A stretch of DNA of 64,000 bases, from contig JADANN010000431.1 of the NCBI GenBank assembly GCA_018806985.1, positions 1,302,001-1,366,000 of the forward strand. Direction: 5' to 3'. The notes under the pieces are model-generated. The model had not been told where the DNA came from, ran no database searches, and worked only from the letters and a program-made list of their open reading frames with translations. The DNA comes from Angiostrongylus vasorum (lineage: Eukaryota > Nematoda > Chromadorea > Rhabditida > Metastrongylidae). Positions 1-11,033 of the stretch are shown here, in pieces (position 1 is the first letter of the stretch; every line of letters starts with the position of its first letter). A program made the position numbers and the translations under genes.

Positions 1-136
1 CGCAACCACTACCAGTATTTTACCACATTGCCATATACCATCAGCTGCCATGTCCGCTTTTAGGCCAGGGAAGCGTTCGTTTTGGCTTACCAATACGAAT
101 TAGGTTTTAAGCAGAACTTTCTAAAAAGCTGAAAGA

Positions 137-413
137 AAGGATAAAGCTCCCGGTGTCGATCAATCCTTGAGGGATGCGCCATGCATTCGACTTCATTAAG
201 TATCGTTAAAGGTGATTGAGCGCATACCTGGCCTTCACAATAACTCGCGGTGGTCTACCGATGTATCGAGCCAGTGTTGCTATCCTCCCAGACAAGTCTG
301 GTACTAATTTGCCGACCCCGGAGGGATGGAAGGCTTGGTGGGCCATGGGCGCGGGGATAGACTCCACGTGTGTGTCGCAGTCGCTCCTCCAACCACTGCG
401 CCACACGCGCCCC
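137..413 (-). repeat. SINE-A copy 1 (tRNA-derived SINE), full length
   Basis: Read on the minus strand this starts GGGGCGCGTGTGGCGCAG, a pol III box A-like head, followed about 40 bases on by a degenerate box B. It then has the shared body (GGGGTCGGCAAATT, GACTTGTCTGGGAGGATAGC, TCGATACATCGGTAGACC) and ends in GAGCTTTATCCTTT. It lies in what is probably an intron or the 3' flank of the troponin C gene. Open frames over it are shadows. Confidence 0.85.
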
Positions 414-803
414 AGACTTTTCTTAAAGCTAGAAAATTTCCGAAGTTAGAAAAAGGTTTAAGTAACTGATAGGAAAACTGGATTCTAGTTAAACGTGATT
501 CAACGTCTTTTTTCCGATGAAAACGGTGATGAAAGAGAACAAGACAAGCATGGACACCAATAGGATTCAGTAAGATGACACAGTTCTTCTAGAAAACTCC
601 AGCACTAAGACCTCGGAAAAAATCCGTCCATGTACGATATTTTTTCCAGGTTTATCAATATTTCTTCTGTGAAAACAACATACGTAGACTCTAAAGGGCA
701 AAATTCATCCCATCGCAGAGTTCAAGCACATGCCTAACGCTTCACATCATTCCTCGTTTTTTCGACCTTATCCACATTTTAATTATGTACTGAGAAATCC
801 TAC
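414..803. other. Non-coding stretch between SINE-A and the troponin C exon
   Basis: No repeat or exon was recognised. The next troponin C exon (third EF-hand loop onward) was looked for here on the minus strand and not found, so it should lie left of base 1. Confidence 0.5.
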
Positions 804-1666
804 TTGTTTGTCGTAGAGACGAAAAGCTTCTCGCAGTTCCTCCTCTAGTCCTTCATTGTCCTCACCGTTTACTACAAAATTGGCTACCATGGCTGCGAAT
901 TCCTCGAATTCAATCTCACCAGATCCTAAAATGAATTTATTTTTTCGGCAGCGCAGCTCTCTATTCAAAAGCTAAATATTGCAAATAAAAGATATTGTAT
1001 GTTATTAAAAGAAAATCACTGCTGCCGAATGAGCGCGGGAAGCACAGTAGCACGCGCCTACACGATCACTTGTTCAACACCGCAGAGGGCAACCAGTTCT
1101 CCCATCTCTCCAGGGTGACCCGAATGGCACCAAATTTGTCTGGCTAGAATCTTTCTGCGATTCAAAAGCCGATAAATACGCTGGAGCGGTCTAATAGAGC
1201 AATGCCGAGATGCTACGGAGAGTCTACTCGATCAGCAATAAAGACATTCATAGAGCACACCAAAAATCTTTTAGCTGAAGGCGAAATCACAAACAAGTCC
1301 GAAATATAAGAAGCAAAAAAAACAAACGGACAAACCATCAGTATCAAATTCCTTGATGAGTTGTTTCAGATCGCGTTCCTCAAAGGCTTGTCCCATTGTG
1401 CGAAGGATTTGGCCAACCTACAGACATCGGTTCCCAGAAGTGGTTTTGAAATATCAAACAAAGGAAATCGCTCACCTGTGTAGCCCTGATGTAACCTTTA
1501 TTCTCTTTGTCAAACATATTGAAGTATTTACGGAATTCTTAAAGAAACTGATTGAATGGTAATAAGAAAAAATGGAAGAGTAAGCGCACAGAAATGAAAA
1601 AGGAAAAACGTTACGTTCGATCTGCTCGGCAGTAAGCTGTTCGAGCGCATCACCAACAGCATCACT
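804..1666 (-). CDS. tnc-2: Troponin C, tnc-2 type; four exons, partial at both ends
   Basis: Calcium sensor of the thin-filament troponin complex: it binds Ca2+ and relieves troponin I inhibition in muscle. The exons in transcription order are 1615-1666, 1476-1537, 1336-1417 and 804-925. Introns of 77, 58 and 410 bases have GT...AG ends, and the frame is continuous across all three joins. The peptide begins SDAVGDALEQLTAEQIEQFR and continues through the first EF-hand (loop DKENKGYIRATQ). Lys at loop position 5 and Gln at position 12 make that site probably unable to bind Ca2+. EF-hand II is canonical (DTDGSGEIEFEE). The last exon continues with FAAMVANFVVN and EELREAFRLYDKQ, the entry to EF-hand III. 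EF-hands III-IV are beyond base 1. The order and wording match C. elegans TNC-2 from memory, better than PAT-10. The initiator Met is on an upstream exon. Confidence in the identity is high; the exact 5' end is unknown. Confidence 0.93.
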
Positions 1667-2165
1667 CTAAAAAGAAGGAGAAAGTCTTAGTATTGGAAAT
1701 TCGACGGCCGGATAAAAAACAGCAGATATAGGATATATTTTAGTGCAAAAAACAATAAAACGACTTGTGATCTAAGCCCCAACTACTGCCATTCAATTAA
1801 ATCCCGGATTCTCAGTGCTTCACTGCACAAGTGCCAAGGGATGGCGCTCCTAAGTCTCAGCCACCGACCCCTATGGTTTTAAGCTTAACTTCCCATCCAT
1901 AAGGTTGACTTCGTTTAGCAAAAAAGACCTGAATGTTACCATGGAGGAACTCAGCAGAGAGTAAATAATGCCTGGTATCTTCACTGAAACTCCGTTTGAT
2001 GGCAGATCTAACTGAATAAATAGAAACGCCTTCGTTACGTCCTGTACAACAGGGCACTGGCAAGTGGAGTTCTCCATACAAGCCGTGCCCATCCACTGGG
2101 TTCGAATACATGCGAGAAAGAAAAACCATTCGTGACAAAGACCAGCTGTACAGCATCGATTTAGA
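1667..2165 (-). other. 5' flank / first intron of troponin C
   Basis: The exon ending at 1666 starts with Ser and needs an upstream Met. On the minus strand, the ATG at 1943-1941 is followed directly by GTAAC, a usable donor. It would supply exactly that Met in phase 0. This is only a candidate, because a three-base coding exon is hard to prove by eye. Two overlapping open frames at 1857-2156 match nothing I recognise. Confidence 0.3.
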
Positions 2166-2240
2166 TTAGTGATGAAGGCGAAGACGTCGGAAGTTTAACC
2201 GGATAAACCTTTTTATCAACCTCGTGTTTGCTTAATAATT
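2166..2240 (+). repeat. Family H 3' end (hammerhead-like core), copy 1
   Basis: GTGATGA, then AGGCGAAGACGTC, then GGAAG and TTTAACC, followed by an A/T run and CCTCGTGT...GCTTA. The same order occurs at 17626, 46803 and 54540 (plus) and at 63662 (minus). The GGCG/CGTC segments can pair around an AAGA loop. Confidence 0.55.
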
Positions 2241-2835
2241 GAAGGGGACAAAAACCGGTTAGTTCACGAGCTGCCCACCTAGGACTATTTATCAGCTATT
2301 TCCCAAGCTTTTAGCAAGAGAAATAGCGATTTTTGACTGTTTAAAATGAAAAACTTTTTTTACCCTTTGAGTTCAATGTGCCTAATGCCATCACGGAGTG
2401 CAAGAGCATCACCAAACTCCAACGTGACACCTCTTGCACTTTTTCTCAACCGGTTCGTTTGTGTAGTACAAACCTCTCTTAACCAAGGAAGTTGTCATTA
2501 GTTAGAACGATATGCAACACTTTTTTCTTAATATCCTACTTGATACCAATAAAAGTAATGAGGGTTAAAGTCTTATGGATGACATTTCAACCCTTCAAAA
2601 AGTAATAGCAATTTCCTGATAAGACCAATTACAGTTTATGCTAAGCTTTCTTTATACATACGTTGAAGACCGCTTTCATCTAACGACAGTAGTTTTTCAA
2701 TCGGGCAAAGAATGGATTTGGACAACATGATTACGTTGAAGATGTCCACAGTAATACAGACACCGAAGCGACGAAACCAGGTATGAAATGCTAGGAAAAC
2801 ATCTTAGCCGGCGGCTGTATGATATGAAGTCAAAG

Positions 2836-3112
2836 AAGCATGTGATACAATGGTCAGAGGCGCCCTGAAATACACACATGGGATCGATCCCTGTGCCTAA
2901 GGCCTACCAAGTCTTCCATCCCTCCGAGGTCTGCAAACTGGTACCAGACCTGTCTGGAAGGATAGTGCCACTAGTTCGATACATCGATGGGCAACAGCGA
3001 GTCGTTGTAAAGGCCAGATATGCATTCAATCACCTCCAAACGATGCTTAATGAAGTCGAATGCATGGCGTATCCTTCAGGATTTTATCAACGCCGAGAGC
3101 TTTATCCTTTTT
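2836..3112 (+). repeat. SINE-A copy 2
   Basis: Plus-strand copy. The diverged head is TGATACAATGGTCAGAGGCG, followed by GGGATCGATCCC and the body, ending AGAGCTTTATCC then a T run. Many substitutions suggest an old insertion. Confidence 0.8.
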
Positions 3113-4329
3113 TTAATCAAAGAACGTAAGAGCCTTGACAAGAGAGAAACGTTCTAAAAATAGAAAGTCAAAACTCTTCTGACATTCTTCAAGCACGAAC
3201 GTGCTGATCTATGGATTTGACGATCACACAAAAATACGTTCTATCAGAAGTAGAAGGAATTTCGATGGAGAAGAATTTTAGTCATTAACGCTCACGCTTG
3301 ACGTCACGACTTCAGCTCTCAATTTGCATCGGTTCAAGTCCACGTCTTTTCGTACCACAGAAATTTTAATTATTTTGTTGTCACAAAAAGTATAAAATGC
3401 TCAAAAAATCACGGAAATTCAAGTCTGTAGTTGAAATTTTGCTCACTGTGTTCGAACTGGGTGAGCAAACAACACGATTGAATCGCTAGAGTGGGAAGAA
3501 ACTAAAAGAGAATACGGTAGTTGGAAAGAAATGAAATAGTGATTGGGTAAAAGTTTGGTATGCCTCTCTTATTTCGGTAACATAAATATACATGCTGTCT
3601 TTTTGGCAACGTAAGTCAAGAAATAAGCACAAAATAAGTAGTGGGCGGTTCTTCTTAGTGGAAATCAGCGATTGGTGTCAATTACGGTAAGTTGCGTCGA
3701 ATTTTCTTTATGCACAAATTTTTAACGACTTACCATGACGACGTATGTGAAGAATTTGTCTACGATGGGTGTGGGCGAGAAGACTGTTCGAGCGCCGTAA
3801 CGTTTACCTTTACACTCATGACAGAGCGCTATGCACAAGCAGCATACTTTGACGGCGAAGACGATTTTCCGGATCAAGTACCAGGATCACATGACGAGTT
3901 TGTGACGCAAAGTCATGTGGATGGTGCTGTATACGTCGACCGATTTCTGAAACGTTACTGCAGAATGTAGTATAAGGTGAAGATCTTATTTTCTTAGCAG
4001 TTTCGAATTCCTGGTTTGGGAATATACACCATAGTGGAGGTAGCAAACAAGTTTTTTAATATAACTAACATTTACTAAGCGACTACTAACCAATCTTTGT
4101 AAACGAAGCATTTAGCAAATAAGTGTAACTCTGAACAATTAGAGCATAGTTGAACTATCAACACGAAAGGAAGAGCTATAGTGATTGTTAATTTTTTTAA
4201 AGGTTGTCCACTACTCCTTCACTGTTCCACAGAAATGCGAGTACTACTCAGTAGCTGGATACTTGGATAATTGGATGACCTGCTATGGATACACTGGTTG
4301 TGCGTGCCAAAGAATAATCTTTACTTCCT
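3113..4329. other. Gene-less stretch with one unassigned open frame
   Basis: A 92-codon plus-strand frame (3692-3970) contains CEEFVYDGCG, faintly like a Kunitz-domain core, and ends YVDRFLKRYCRM. The Cys spacing does not fit a Kunitz domain, and the opposite strand is open too. I do not call it a gene. Nothing else was seen. Confidence 0.3.
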
Positions 4330-4655
4330 CGACGTTTTGCTAGTTTAGCCATGGCAGTGCTCTGGAGTCATGACGTCAGCCTAGCCAAACTGCCCCGGAT
4401 CGTCAACACCACAAGCAGTCGCCGTTCTTGTGGACCAGTGGGAGATTTGCCACCATGCGGCTAGTTTGATACCAGAGCGGTGTTGGATCCTGGTATTGGT
4501 TTACTCTCAGCTGGGCTCCCTAATAGGAACGCTGGTCTCCTTCTCAGCTTGGGAAACTCTGCTGGGGTTATGAATCCGCCACATCGCAGCATCGCAGGCC
4601 GAAACCCAGGAACACCTCCCAGCCACTATGAGGCGGTAAACCGTTGAGAGGACTA
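4330..4655 (-). repeat. SINE-C copy 1 (non-tRNA short retroposon)
   Basis: On the minus strand it reads ACGGTTTACCGCCTCATAG, then GGCTGGGAGGTGTTCCTGGG, and continues with the shared CCAGGATCCAACACC and GCATGGTGGCAAATCTCCC segments. It is related to the copies at 15755, 23868 and 25834. Confidence 0.75.
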
Positions 4656-5217
4656 CTTAATACACCTCTAAAACAATTAAGCATTTTACGGAAAAAAATA
4701 TGAATAGTAAAAACGCATTAAATGAAAACTTTCAAGGTTTTAAGTCGTGTTTTGGGATAACTTAAAGACCAAACAGCACGAAGTTGGTGAAGGAGAATAT
4801 TTTCATGGACATGTTGGTGTTCAAGAGTGGGGGATGCCGTTGTGACATCGAGGACAGTTCCAACATTAAAATTAACAAAGTGAGGATTTCATTATGTAAT
4901 TCTTGTGTTTATTCTTTTGAAGCATAACAATCATTGTGTTTGACCTAAGCTGAAGATTGAAAGACTCGTATGAATCTTCTTAATTTACGCTAAATTCACA
5001 TTTTCTACTACTAATTATCTGTCATGTAGCATGCACCCATTCCAACAGTTATCCTGAAATTGTGGACATGGTTCTGAAAAATCCCAAAACTACTTGCTTA
5101 CTCTAGAAAAGTGTAATATAACTTGAAAGTCAAAATTGTAAAGCACGTTCATACAAAATGAAGAAAATCTTTGCTCGTTCAGATTTAAAAAATTCTGAGC
5201 AATTTAGAGAAGAGATA

Positions 5218-5703
5218 GGGGCGGATGGTACAGTGGTAGCTGGTTAACCCGCACCGGGAGCTCACATGCTGTGCACGACACCAGTCGGGGATCCTCCTTT
5301 GCCATTATTTATTACTGCCAGTGTCATTATTATTACTAATATTGTTAATGAAGGAACGGACAGCACAGTGGTATTGACGTCCATCATCACGAGCATGGTG
5401 CTAGTTCGATTCCGCTCCGGGCTAGCCAAGCCTATCATCTCTCCGTGCTCGGGAAATTGGCACTGGACTTGTCTGGCAAAAAAATCACTCTCTGCAATCG
5501 AAATGGGAACGCTCCAGTCCGGTTATCTCAAGACTCCAGGGAGAATTGCTCGAGCAGCATTCTACGACATTCTAAATGAAATGAAAACCCTCAAGCAGCA
5601 ACAGAAGCCACACGTAAAGTTGGAAGATCTTCGTGGGTAATGGATGCGAGGAAACGAATTGAATGTGCGAAGTTCTGGGATCCACACAGTAGAAATGAAG
5701 ACG
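5218..5703 (+). repeat. SINE-D copy 1 (tRNA-like retroposon)
   Basis: Two tRNA-like heads lie in series. The first is GGATGGTACAGTGGTAGCTGG. The second is GACAGCACAGTGGTATTGAC, with box B AGTTCGATTCCGCTCC 35 bases on. It then runs through GACTTGTCTGGCAAAA, ATTCTACGACATTCTAAATG and GATGCGAGGAAACGAA. Relatives are at 19055 and 60548 (minus), with a partial near 34300. The 124-codon frame inside it is a shadow. Confidence 0.65.
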
Positions 5704-5778
5704 TGGTTGTATCACACGTAATACCCTGCCATAAAAAATGGTAATAGGGTGTTAATAAAAAAGTTAACATTGTGATTT
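5704..5778 (+). repeat. SINE-B 3' end joined to SINE-D
   Basis: GTGGTTGTATCACACGTAAT, then ACCCTGCCATAAAAAATGG, ending TTAACATTGTGATTT. This is the 3' tail seen in the other SINE-B copies. It follows SINE-D directly and is followed by a second, longer SINE-B copy, giving a chimera. Confidence 0.6.
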
Positions 5779-6040
5779 CGACTACAGCCTCAGCTTAACT
5801 GGGATCGTTGCCGATTTGGGCTCCCTAGACCAATCCCGATGACGGCTGATTGCTGATGACACTGGTCGATAGAACTAATGAGAGACAGACGAAACGAAGG
5901 ATGGTGTGGTGGTGGACGCGTTAGCCCCCCGAAAAGGGTTATAGAATAGCGCGTTCGTTCCCGACCGCAGACACCTGAGGTCCGGAGTTTTGTAAATATC
6001 TCATCATCATTGTGGTTGTATCACACGTAATTTCCACTAC
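5779..6040 (+). repeat. SINE-B copy 2
   Basis: The start CGACTACAGCCTCAGCTTAA is shared with 32694. The middle has GAAACGAAGGATGGTGTGG and GCGCGTTCGTTCCCGACCGC, and the end has TTGTGGTTGTATCACACG. The internal part resembles a pol III promoter. Confidence 0.7.
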
Positions 6041-6053
6041 ACATATCGTTAGA

Positions 6054-6521
6054 TCACATAGTGACCGATTTGCAAACTCTCGATGGCTTGTTTGATTTGG
6101 CGGCTGAACAGGTTTTGGAAGTCCACCGCCGTAAAGAAAAGATTGTGTAAGACATTCCTGCATTTTTTCTAATCGGCAAGGACATTAATAATATTTCTTC
6201 AGCTAGTTGAAAGAAATATACCTCATATTCTTTTAGGATGTTCATATTATCCGCCAAATTTGGGAGAAATTTTAACGTTGACATATTCTAACCTACGAAG
6301 AGCAAACACATGTCAGAAATTGCCGACATCTTGAGAGAAATCTGATCGAGAGGTGCTCGATCAAGTGTTCCACAAAGGTCGTCGACTACAATGAAGACTA
6401 TCGATGGATATTCTGACATGGCCCACCTCCATAAGAGTGGAAGAATTTGCTCAGTTATGGGAATATTTTCTAGTGGATATCGTTTCGAGAAGGCAAATCG
6501 TTCACATATACAACTGAGCAA
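6054..6521 (-). pseudogene. Unrecognised protein remnant, one in-frame stop
   Basis: On the minus strand a frame of about 156 codons is broken by a single stop at 6288-6290. The first half reads IPITEQILPLLWRWAMSEYP then IVFIVVDDLCGTLD. The second half reads MSTLKFLPNLADNMNILKEY then VYFFQLAEEILL. The amino-acid mix (aromatic, Leu/Ile, Asp pairs) looks coded rather than random. It could be a decayed transposase, but no diagnostic motif was recognised. It is flanked by SINE-B on one side and plain sequence on the other. Confidence 0.3.
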
Positions 6522-7419
6522 CTAGGGAGAATCTGAGGAAAAACACTTCTGACAAGAAGCACTCTGATTTTCAACGTTCCTTAGATGATAACACATTTTT
6601 TTATAGGCGATCTTTCAGCTCATAGAGAAAAGGAATCTACTATTGACCCTCGTTGTCGATTGGATAGTGTAGTACTTCACAAGAGTTCCATCGATTCCAC
6701 TTCCACAAAAGTGCGCGTTATGCCGTCAAATGAAGCTCGTGGAAATCCTTCAGGCTGACAGGTCACGTATAGAGTTTTCTTTGCTTATTCCTAGCAATTA
6801 AAATATAGATTAAGCATGCGTTATTAAAGTGAGGTTTTCTAGTTCGATATTTAGAACAAGTCGTTCGGTCGTGGGATTTCGACAAGTAATCTTGGTAGAA
6901 AAAAAGGAACTGAATGGGAAATATAATGAGGTTCGATGACGACAAAAAAAACAAACAGCGTCTAAACAAAAGCTGTTATTTCATTTCGTCTACGTTCGGA
7001 CTCAGCTGTTCAATCACATGAATACTAAACGTTTATAATTACGCACGGTATACTCTAAGTGTTCTTCCTGTCGGTCTTTTTTTCGTTATTACCCCACATA
7101 TTGACGATTGTCCTATTCTCAGATGAGTTTTGTGGTTTACCATGTTAGGACTGAGCAGGCAGCTTCTCGTAAACTTCTCCTCGCACCTTCTTTTTGTGTC
7201 GCCCAAGATTTCCGTAGATCGGTGCACTTGGCATAAACGTCAAGGAAATCGAGCTGTTCTGAAAACCTTTTTGTCGTTCACCACATGATGTCATACATTG
7301 ACTTACATTTGCGTGCGGTCTAAAACTCGAAAGGATTTTAGTGAAAAGAACCCATAATCACAAAGCAAAACTGCTCTTTACCTTCTAAAGATATTGGATC
7401 CTTTATCTTTTCTTTTTAA
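6522..7419. other. Gene-less stretch
   Basis: Only short random frames. Around 6620-6760 the minus strand may continue the remnant described at 6054, but with several stops. Nothing else was seen. Confidence 0.4.
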
Positions 7420-7684
7420 GGGGGCGTGTAGTACAGTGGTCGGAGGCGCAATGCAACACACACGGGAATCGATTCCCTCCGGGGTCGACAAATTGGTAGC
7501 AGACTTGTGTGGGAGAATAAAAGCACTGGCTCGATGCATCGGTAGACCCCGCGAGTCATTGTAAAGGCCAGATATGCATCCAATCACCACCAAACGATGC
7601 TTAATGAGGTCGAATGCATGCGCATCCCTCAGAGATTGATCAACGCCGAGAGCTTTGTCCTTCATCTTTTATCCTTCCTTTTTT
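7420..7684 (+). repeat. SINE-A copy 3 with internal deletion
   Basis: Head GGGGCGTGTAGTACAGTGG, then GGAATCGATTCCCT joined directly to CCGGGGTCGACAAATT. About 30 bases normally between box B and the body are missing. It ends TTTGTCCTTCATCTTTTATC, a diverged heptamer tail. Confidence 0.85.
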
Positions 7685-9420
7685 GACGCCTAGATATGGC
7701 AGATGATATAGGGTTAACATTTCTTCTTTAATATGGTGATTTTTTTCTTCAGCTTCTATCCCTTTGTTGTCGATTTCGTGAAACCCTTTCAACTTTCTAT
7801 CAAAGATGTTCCCTACAGTTTTTTTTTCCTTCTGAATTGTCTTCACTTTTTGGAAGTATCCGCTGCGGTACCTGTAGCACCCCTTACACACAAAGTCGGC
7901 AGTTCGAACTCCTGGCGAGTCGAGGTCATCATATCTCCGGTATGTGTGCGAACTGCTACCGCACTTTTTCAGGTGGATAAAAAACATTTGCTTGACCTCT
8001 AGTTACACCCCTTTCCCACACCTGAAGCTTGAGTACATGGCGCGACTCTTGGGAGGAAGCTTTATCAAGTAAAAAGTGGTTGGGAATTTTTGAAAACTTA
8101 CGTTCAGAATCTCCACCATGGCGGCTGTATGCGAAGACGAAATTATGAAGGCAGGCATCCAGGTAATACTTACCAATACTGGGCGCAAAGAAGAAAGGCG
8201 CTGTGGTGAAGACCAACGATGATCAAGGATGACTGTGCAATGTTTGCTGGCACTGAAAATGTGAGATTTGTGATTGTGTGACTCTCCATTCGCCCTGAAT
8301 TATTAGCCTCTACTCCGACTACCTGGTATTTCCCACAAAACTCATTACCAGCTTCACTCAACAGAAACTACAAATTTTGAACGCTTTTTTATTGGCTTTT
8401 CATATTTCTCACGAATAATGAAGGATAGACCATCCATACTGAAAAAAAAACTATTATTTGTCCATTATATTTGAACCATCCGTCTTCTGATGTACTGTGA
8501 GCATCTAAGAATTTCTTCCACTCCATTCGTTTCTTTCTATCCATCAACGACCAAGGTCCGGATGTCTCATATGTGGTGGGTTTGAATGCTCCTCGAGGAA
8601 TTTGGCGTTGTTTATGAATGTCGTTGAACGCTGCTCAAATCGACTCTCCTCGAGTTCTCGGATAGCCGTGCTAAAGCAGTTCCAAGTGGCCTGAATCGAT
8701 CTGGCGGATCGCGGGCAGGTACCAATCTCTCGGACCCCAATCATCTCGGATGACACATTTTATACACCAAAAGTTTACCACCATGCTTGTCATGAAGTAT
8801 GCTATAATCACTTCCTCATACGGTCCTAAAACGGTTGTCCTATGTCAATTTTCCAGTCCTTTCTGCTAGCTTAAAACCGATATTTCTGCTCTAGAAATTG
8901 CCTTGAAAGTAACGAAGCACCTTTAGTAGGTGAGAGTCGAGAGCAGGGATCGAGAGCCTGGACGGACGTCGTTTTTTTGATGTATCATGCCACGTTAACG
9001 AGTTTCATTATGTTACGCTGTGTCAAAAATTGCGCACGTTGAGCATCACCTTGAAGTTTTAACACTAAATTGTTGTGTTTTATTACAGTTTTCTACGACC
9101 ATTTTGCGAAAGCTCTTGGGTTGACTAGGAGTGGCTCGTCAACACTCATAAACAAAGAGATAAGCAGGGGCCAAAAGTGAGCATATGCTTAGAATGAGAA
9201 GAATGTGAACTTAGGGAAATTCGCCGCCTTCGCTTCATGGAACTTACTTGAAACCTCGTATGAATGTGATATATCGTCCCGACAAGAAGTTTTTCATACA
9301 AAAAACTTTAACAAATTTCGTCTCTTTCGAGTGAACGAAGCTAATTGAGCAGTTGAGATGCGCAAAGCGAGAAATGCAAGCATGCAAACTATGCTTGTTC
9401 CTGCTTGAGTAATTCTGTGA
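7685..9420. other. Gene-less stretch
   Basis: Several overlapping frames at 7640-8360 and 8544-8756 occur on both strands and match nothing known. At 8118-8162 the plus strand has CCACCATGG followed by 15 codons to a GTAATA donor. The minus strand of the same spot also offers a donor (GTAAGT). Neither is convincing alone. Confidence 0.3.
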
Positions 9421-9635
9421 TTAATGAGGTTATTGCTGATAGAAGCTATTTCGGGACGCAGCTTGCACAGTGTTAGTGATATCTCTCATCAGGGTCTTCG
9501 CGGGCTCTCGAAGTCCTCTCGTCTTGGGGAAATGGTTCCAGACTTATCTGCGATGAGTTCACTTCTTCCATTTCACCTGAGGACTGAATACGTGAAGCTT
9601 TGGAAACCTTACAATATAGGTGAAAATAGCTCATT

Positions 9636-9730
9636 GTCCGTGTGTGTATGTCAGTGTGTCGGTGTGTCGGTGTGTCGGTGTGTCGGTGTGTGTGTATGTT
9701 TATGTGTGTGTGTGTGTGTGTGTCTTTGTA

Positions 9731-9763
<33 letters not shown>

Positions 9764-9873
9764 GTCTGTGGTTGTGTTTGTGTTTGTGTTTGTGTTTGTG
9801 TTTGTGTCTGTGTCTGTGTCTGTGTGTGTATCTGTGTGTGTTTTTGCCGGTGTGTGCATGTGTCCGAGTTTGT
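9636..9873. repeat. Compound GT-rich microsatellite
   Basis: Successive blocks of GTGTGTCG, (GT)n, (CTGT)n, (TTTGTG)n and (TCTGTG)n. It creates long low-complexity frames (Val/Cys on the plus strand, Thr/His on the minus) that are not genes. Confidence 0.95.
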
Positions 9874-9879
9874 GTATAA

Positions 9880-10382
9880 ACAAGTAATATTGATTTATCT
9901 GGAATAATGGAATATTTATTGCACTACGGTGATGATGTGGTTCACTTTGGTGTCGTAATATGGTGGTGAAACGTGATATTCTATCAGGCCCAGTTACCAT
10001 TGATGTGTCACGATTGGACTTCTTTGAATTCCATGATGTCAACAACTGGTCTAGTATTTGATCCAGATTCTTCACTCATTTAGTAGATCTTACTAGCCCA
10101 TCCTCGTAAGGATCCTATCTAAGTCGGGAAGATGACATATAATGAAGTCCTCAGAACGCTTAGGCGTAGCGAAGCCTTTGGGCATCGACCTTTTTGAATA
10201 CTACGAAGGTCACCTACTGTTGGGTTCACAACGGTATTCTTGATGAAAAGAACAAGATTACTTAAAAAGAAATTAGAAAATTGTTAAGAAACTATTAAGT
10301 TACACGCGGCCACTCATATGGATGTTATACCTACAAGTATCAGAAGAATTGGGCCTGTTTAAGTTATTTCCTCCTCGACACC
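9880..10382. other. Gene-less stretch
   Basis: No recognisable exon or repeat. Confidence 0.4.
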
Positions 10383-10511
10383 GTTGCCCTTGTCATCATA
10401 GCAGCAACAGTTCATGTCGGTGGTCCACAGCCGTTCGATGTGGGCTCCTAGTCGCATCGAGACGAATCCGATGTTGTGGTGTACCGCTGGAATGAAGAAA
10501 TCTCACTCAGC
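10383..10511 (-). repeat. Family H internal segment (coding-like)
   Basis: On the minus strand a CCAG acceptor-like site is followed by an open frame including HHNIGFVSMRLGAHIERLW, ending at TAA. It looks like a terminal exon. However, CATCG...ACGGCTGTGGAC(A/C)ACCG recurs at about 54400 (minus), and the tail GCTATGATGACAAGGGC leads into the hammerhead-like region seen in other family H copies. I therefore read it as part of a repeat. Confidence 0.4.
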
Positions 10512-10913
10512 GATCTCTTTTGTTCAGGACGGTTGTCGTTCTACTGCCATTCATTTTGATTTGTTTTTTACGGTGAAAATGCTTGCTGCAGCTGTTGGTA
10601 TTATCTTTTAAATTATTTTACGGTATTTTTATCTTTGCCGTGGTTAATTGACACTCGGTTGTGAAAAAAGTGAAAACGAAGAAGATTTCCGCTATTTATC
10701 CCACAACCTTCTAATTCCTTTTTCTTGTCAACATTTGATTGGGAAATGAATTTTAATGAGCGCTGTTGGCGTAAGTAAATAATGAAGGTGTAAGTAGAAG
10801 ATGAAATCAATCATATGCAATGAGGAATGTGATCCAGCCAATACGACCATTTAAGCGCATGTACACCTTCTTGGGGAAATCAAGCCGGCCACATTCGTCA
10901 ATTTCATAAAAAG

Positions 10914-11033
10914 TCATTCGTTCTCAAAAGTTTCCCTAAGCTTTTCGGAATCATGATAGTGGCGATTGATCCACAAATTAATGAGACCGCTGCTAACGAA
11001 GCCACTGATTGTGGAGAAGACGATGTGGCCGTC
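10914..11033 (-). CDS. Possible terminal exon, unrecognised product
   Basis: A good acceptor (GGTTTTTTTCAG) on the minus strand is followed by 39 open codons starting DGHIVFSTISGFVSSGLINL and ending ETFENE, then TGA. The hydrophobic stretch could be a membrane segment. No upstream partner exon was found, and the exon is short, so it may be chance. Confidence 0.2.
   Translation of the reverse strand, partial: DGHIVFSTISGFVSSGLINLWINRHYHDSEKLRETFENE

Noticed and set aside
3692..3970. Kunitz-like CEEFVYDGCG
   Set aside because: Cys number and spacing do not fit a Kunitz domain, and the reverse strand is equally open.
7870..7930. tRNA-like AGTTCGAACTCC motif
   Set aside because: No box A at the right distance and no cloverleaf.
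8118..8162. Possible first exon (Kozak-like CCACCATGG, 15 codons, GTAATA donor)
   Set aside because: Too short, no downstream partner found, and the opposite strand gives an equally good exon-like reading.
9473..10075. 200-codon minus-strand open frame, the longest in the window
   Set aside because: More than a third is Thr/Asp/His repeats made by the GT microsatellite; the flanks have no recognisable protein text.
10383..10511. Apparent terminal exon ending CCCYDDKGNGVEEEIT
   Set aside because: The same DNA order occurs at about 54400 and leads into the family H terminus, so a repeat explains it better than a host gene.
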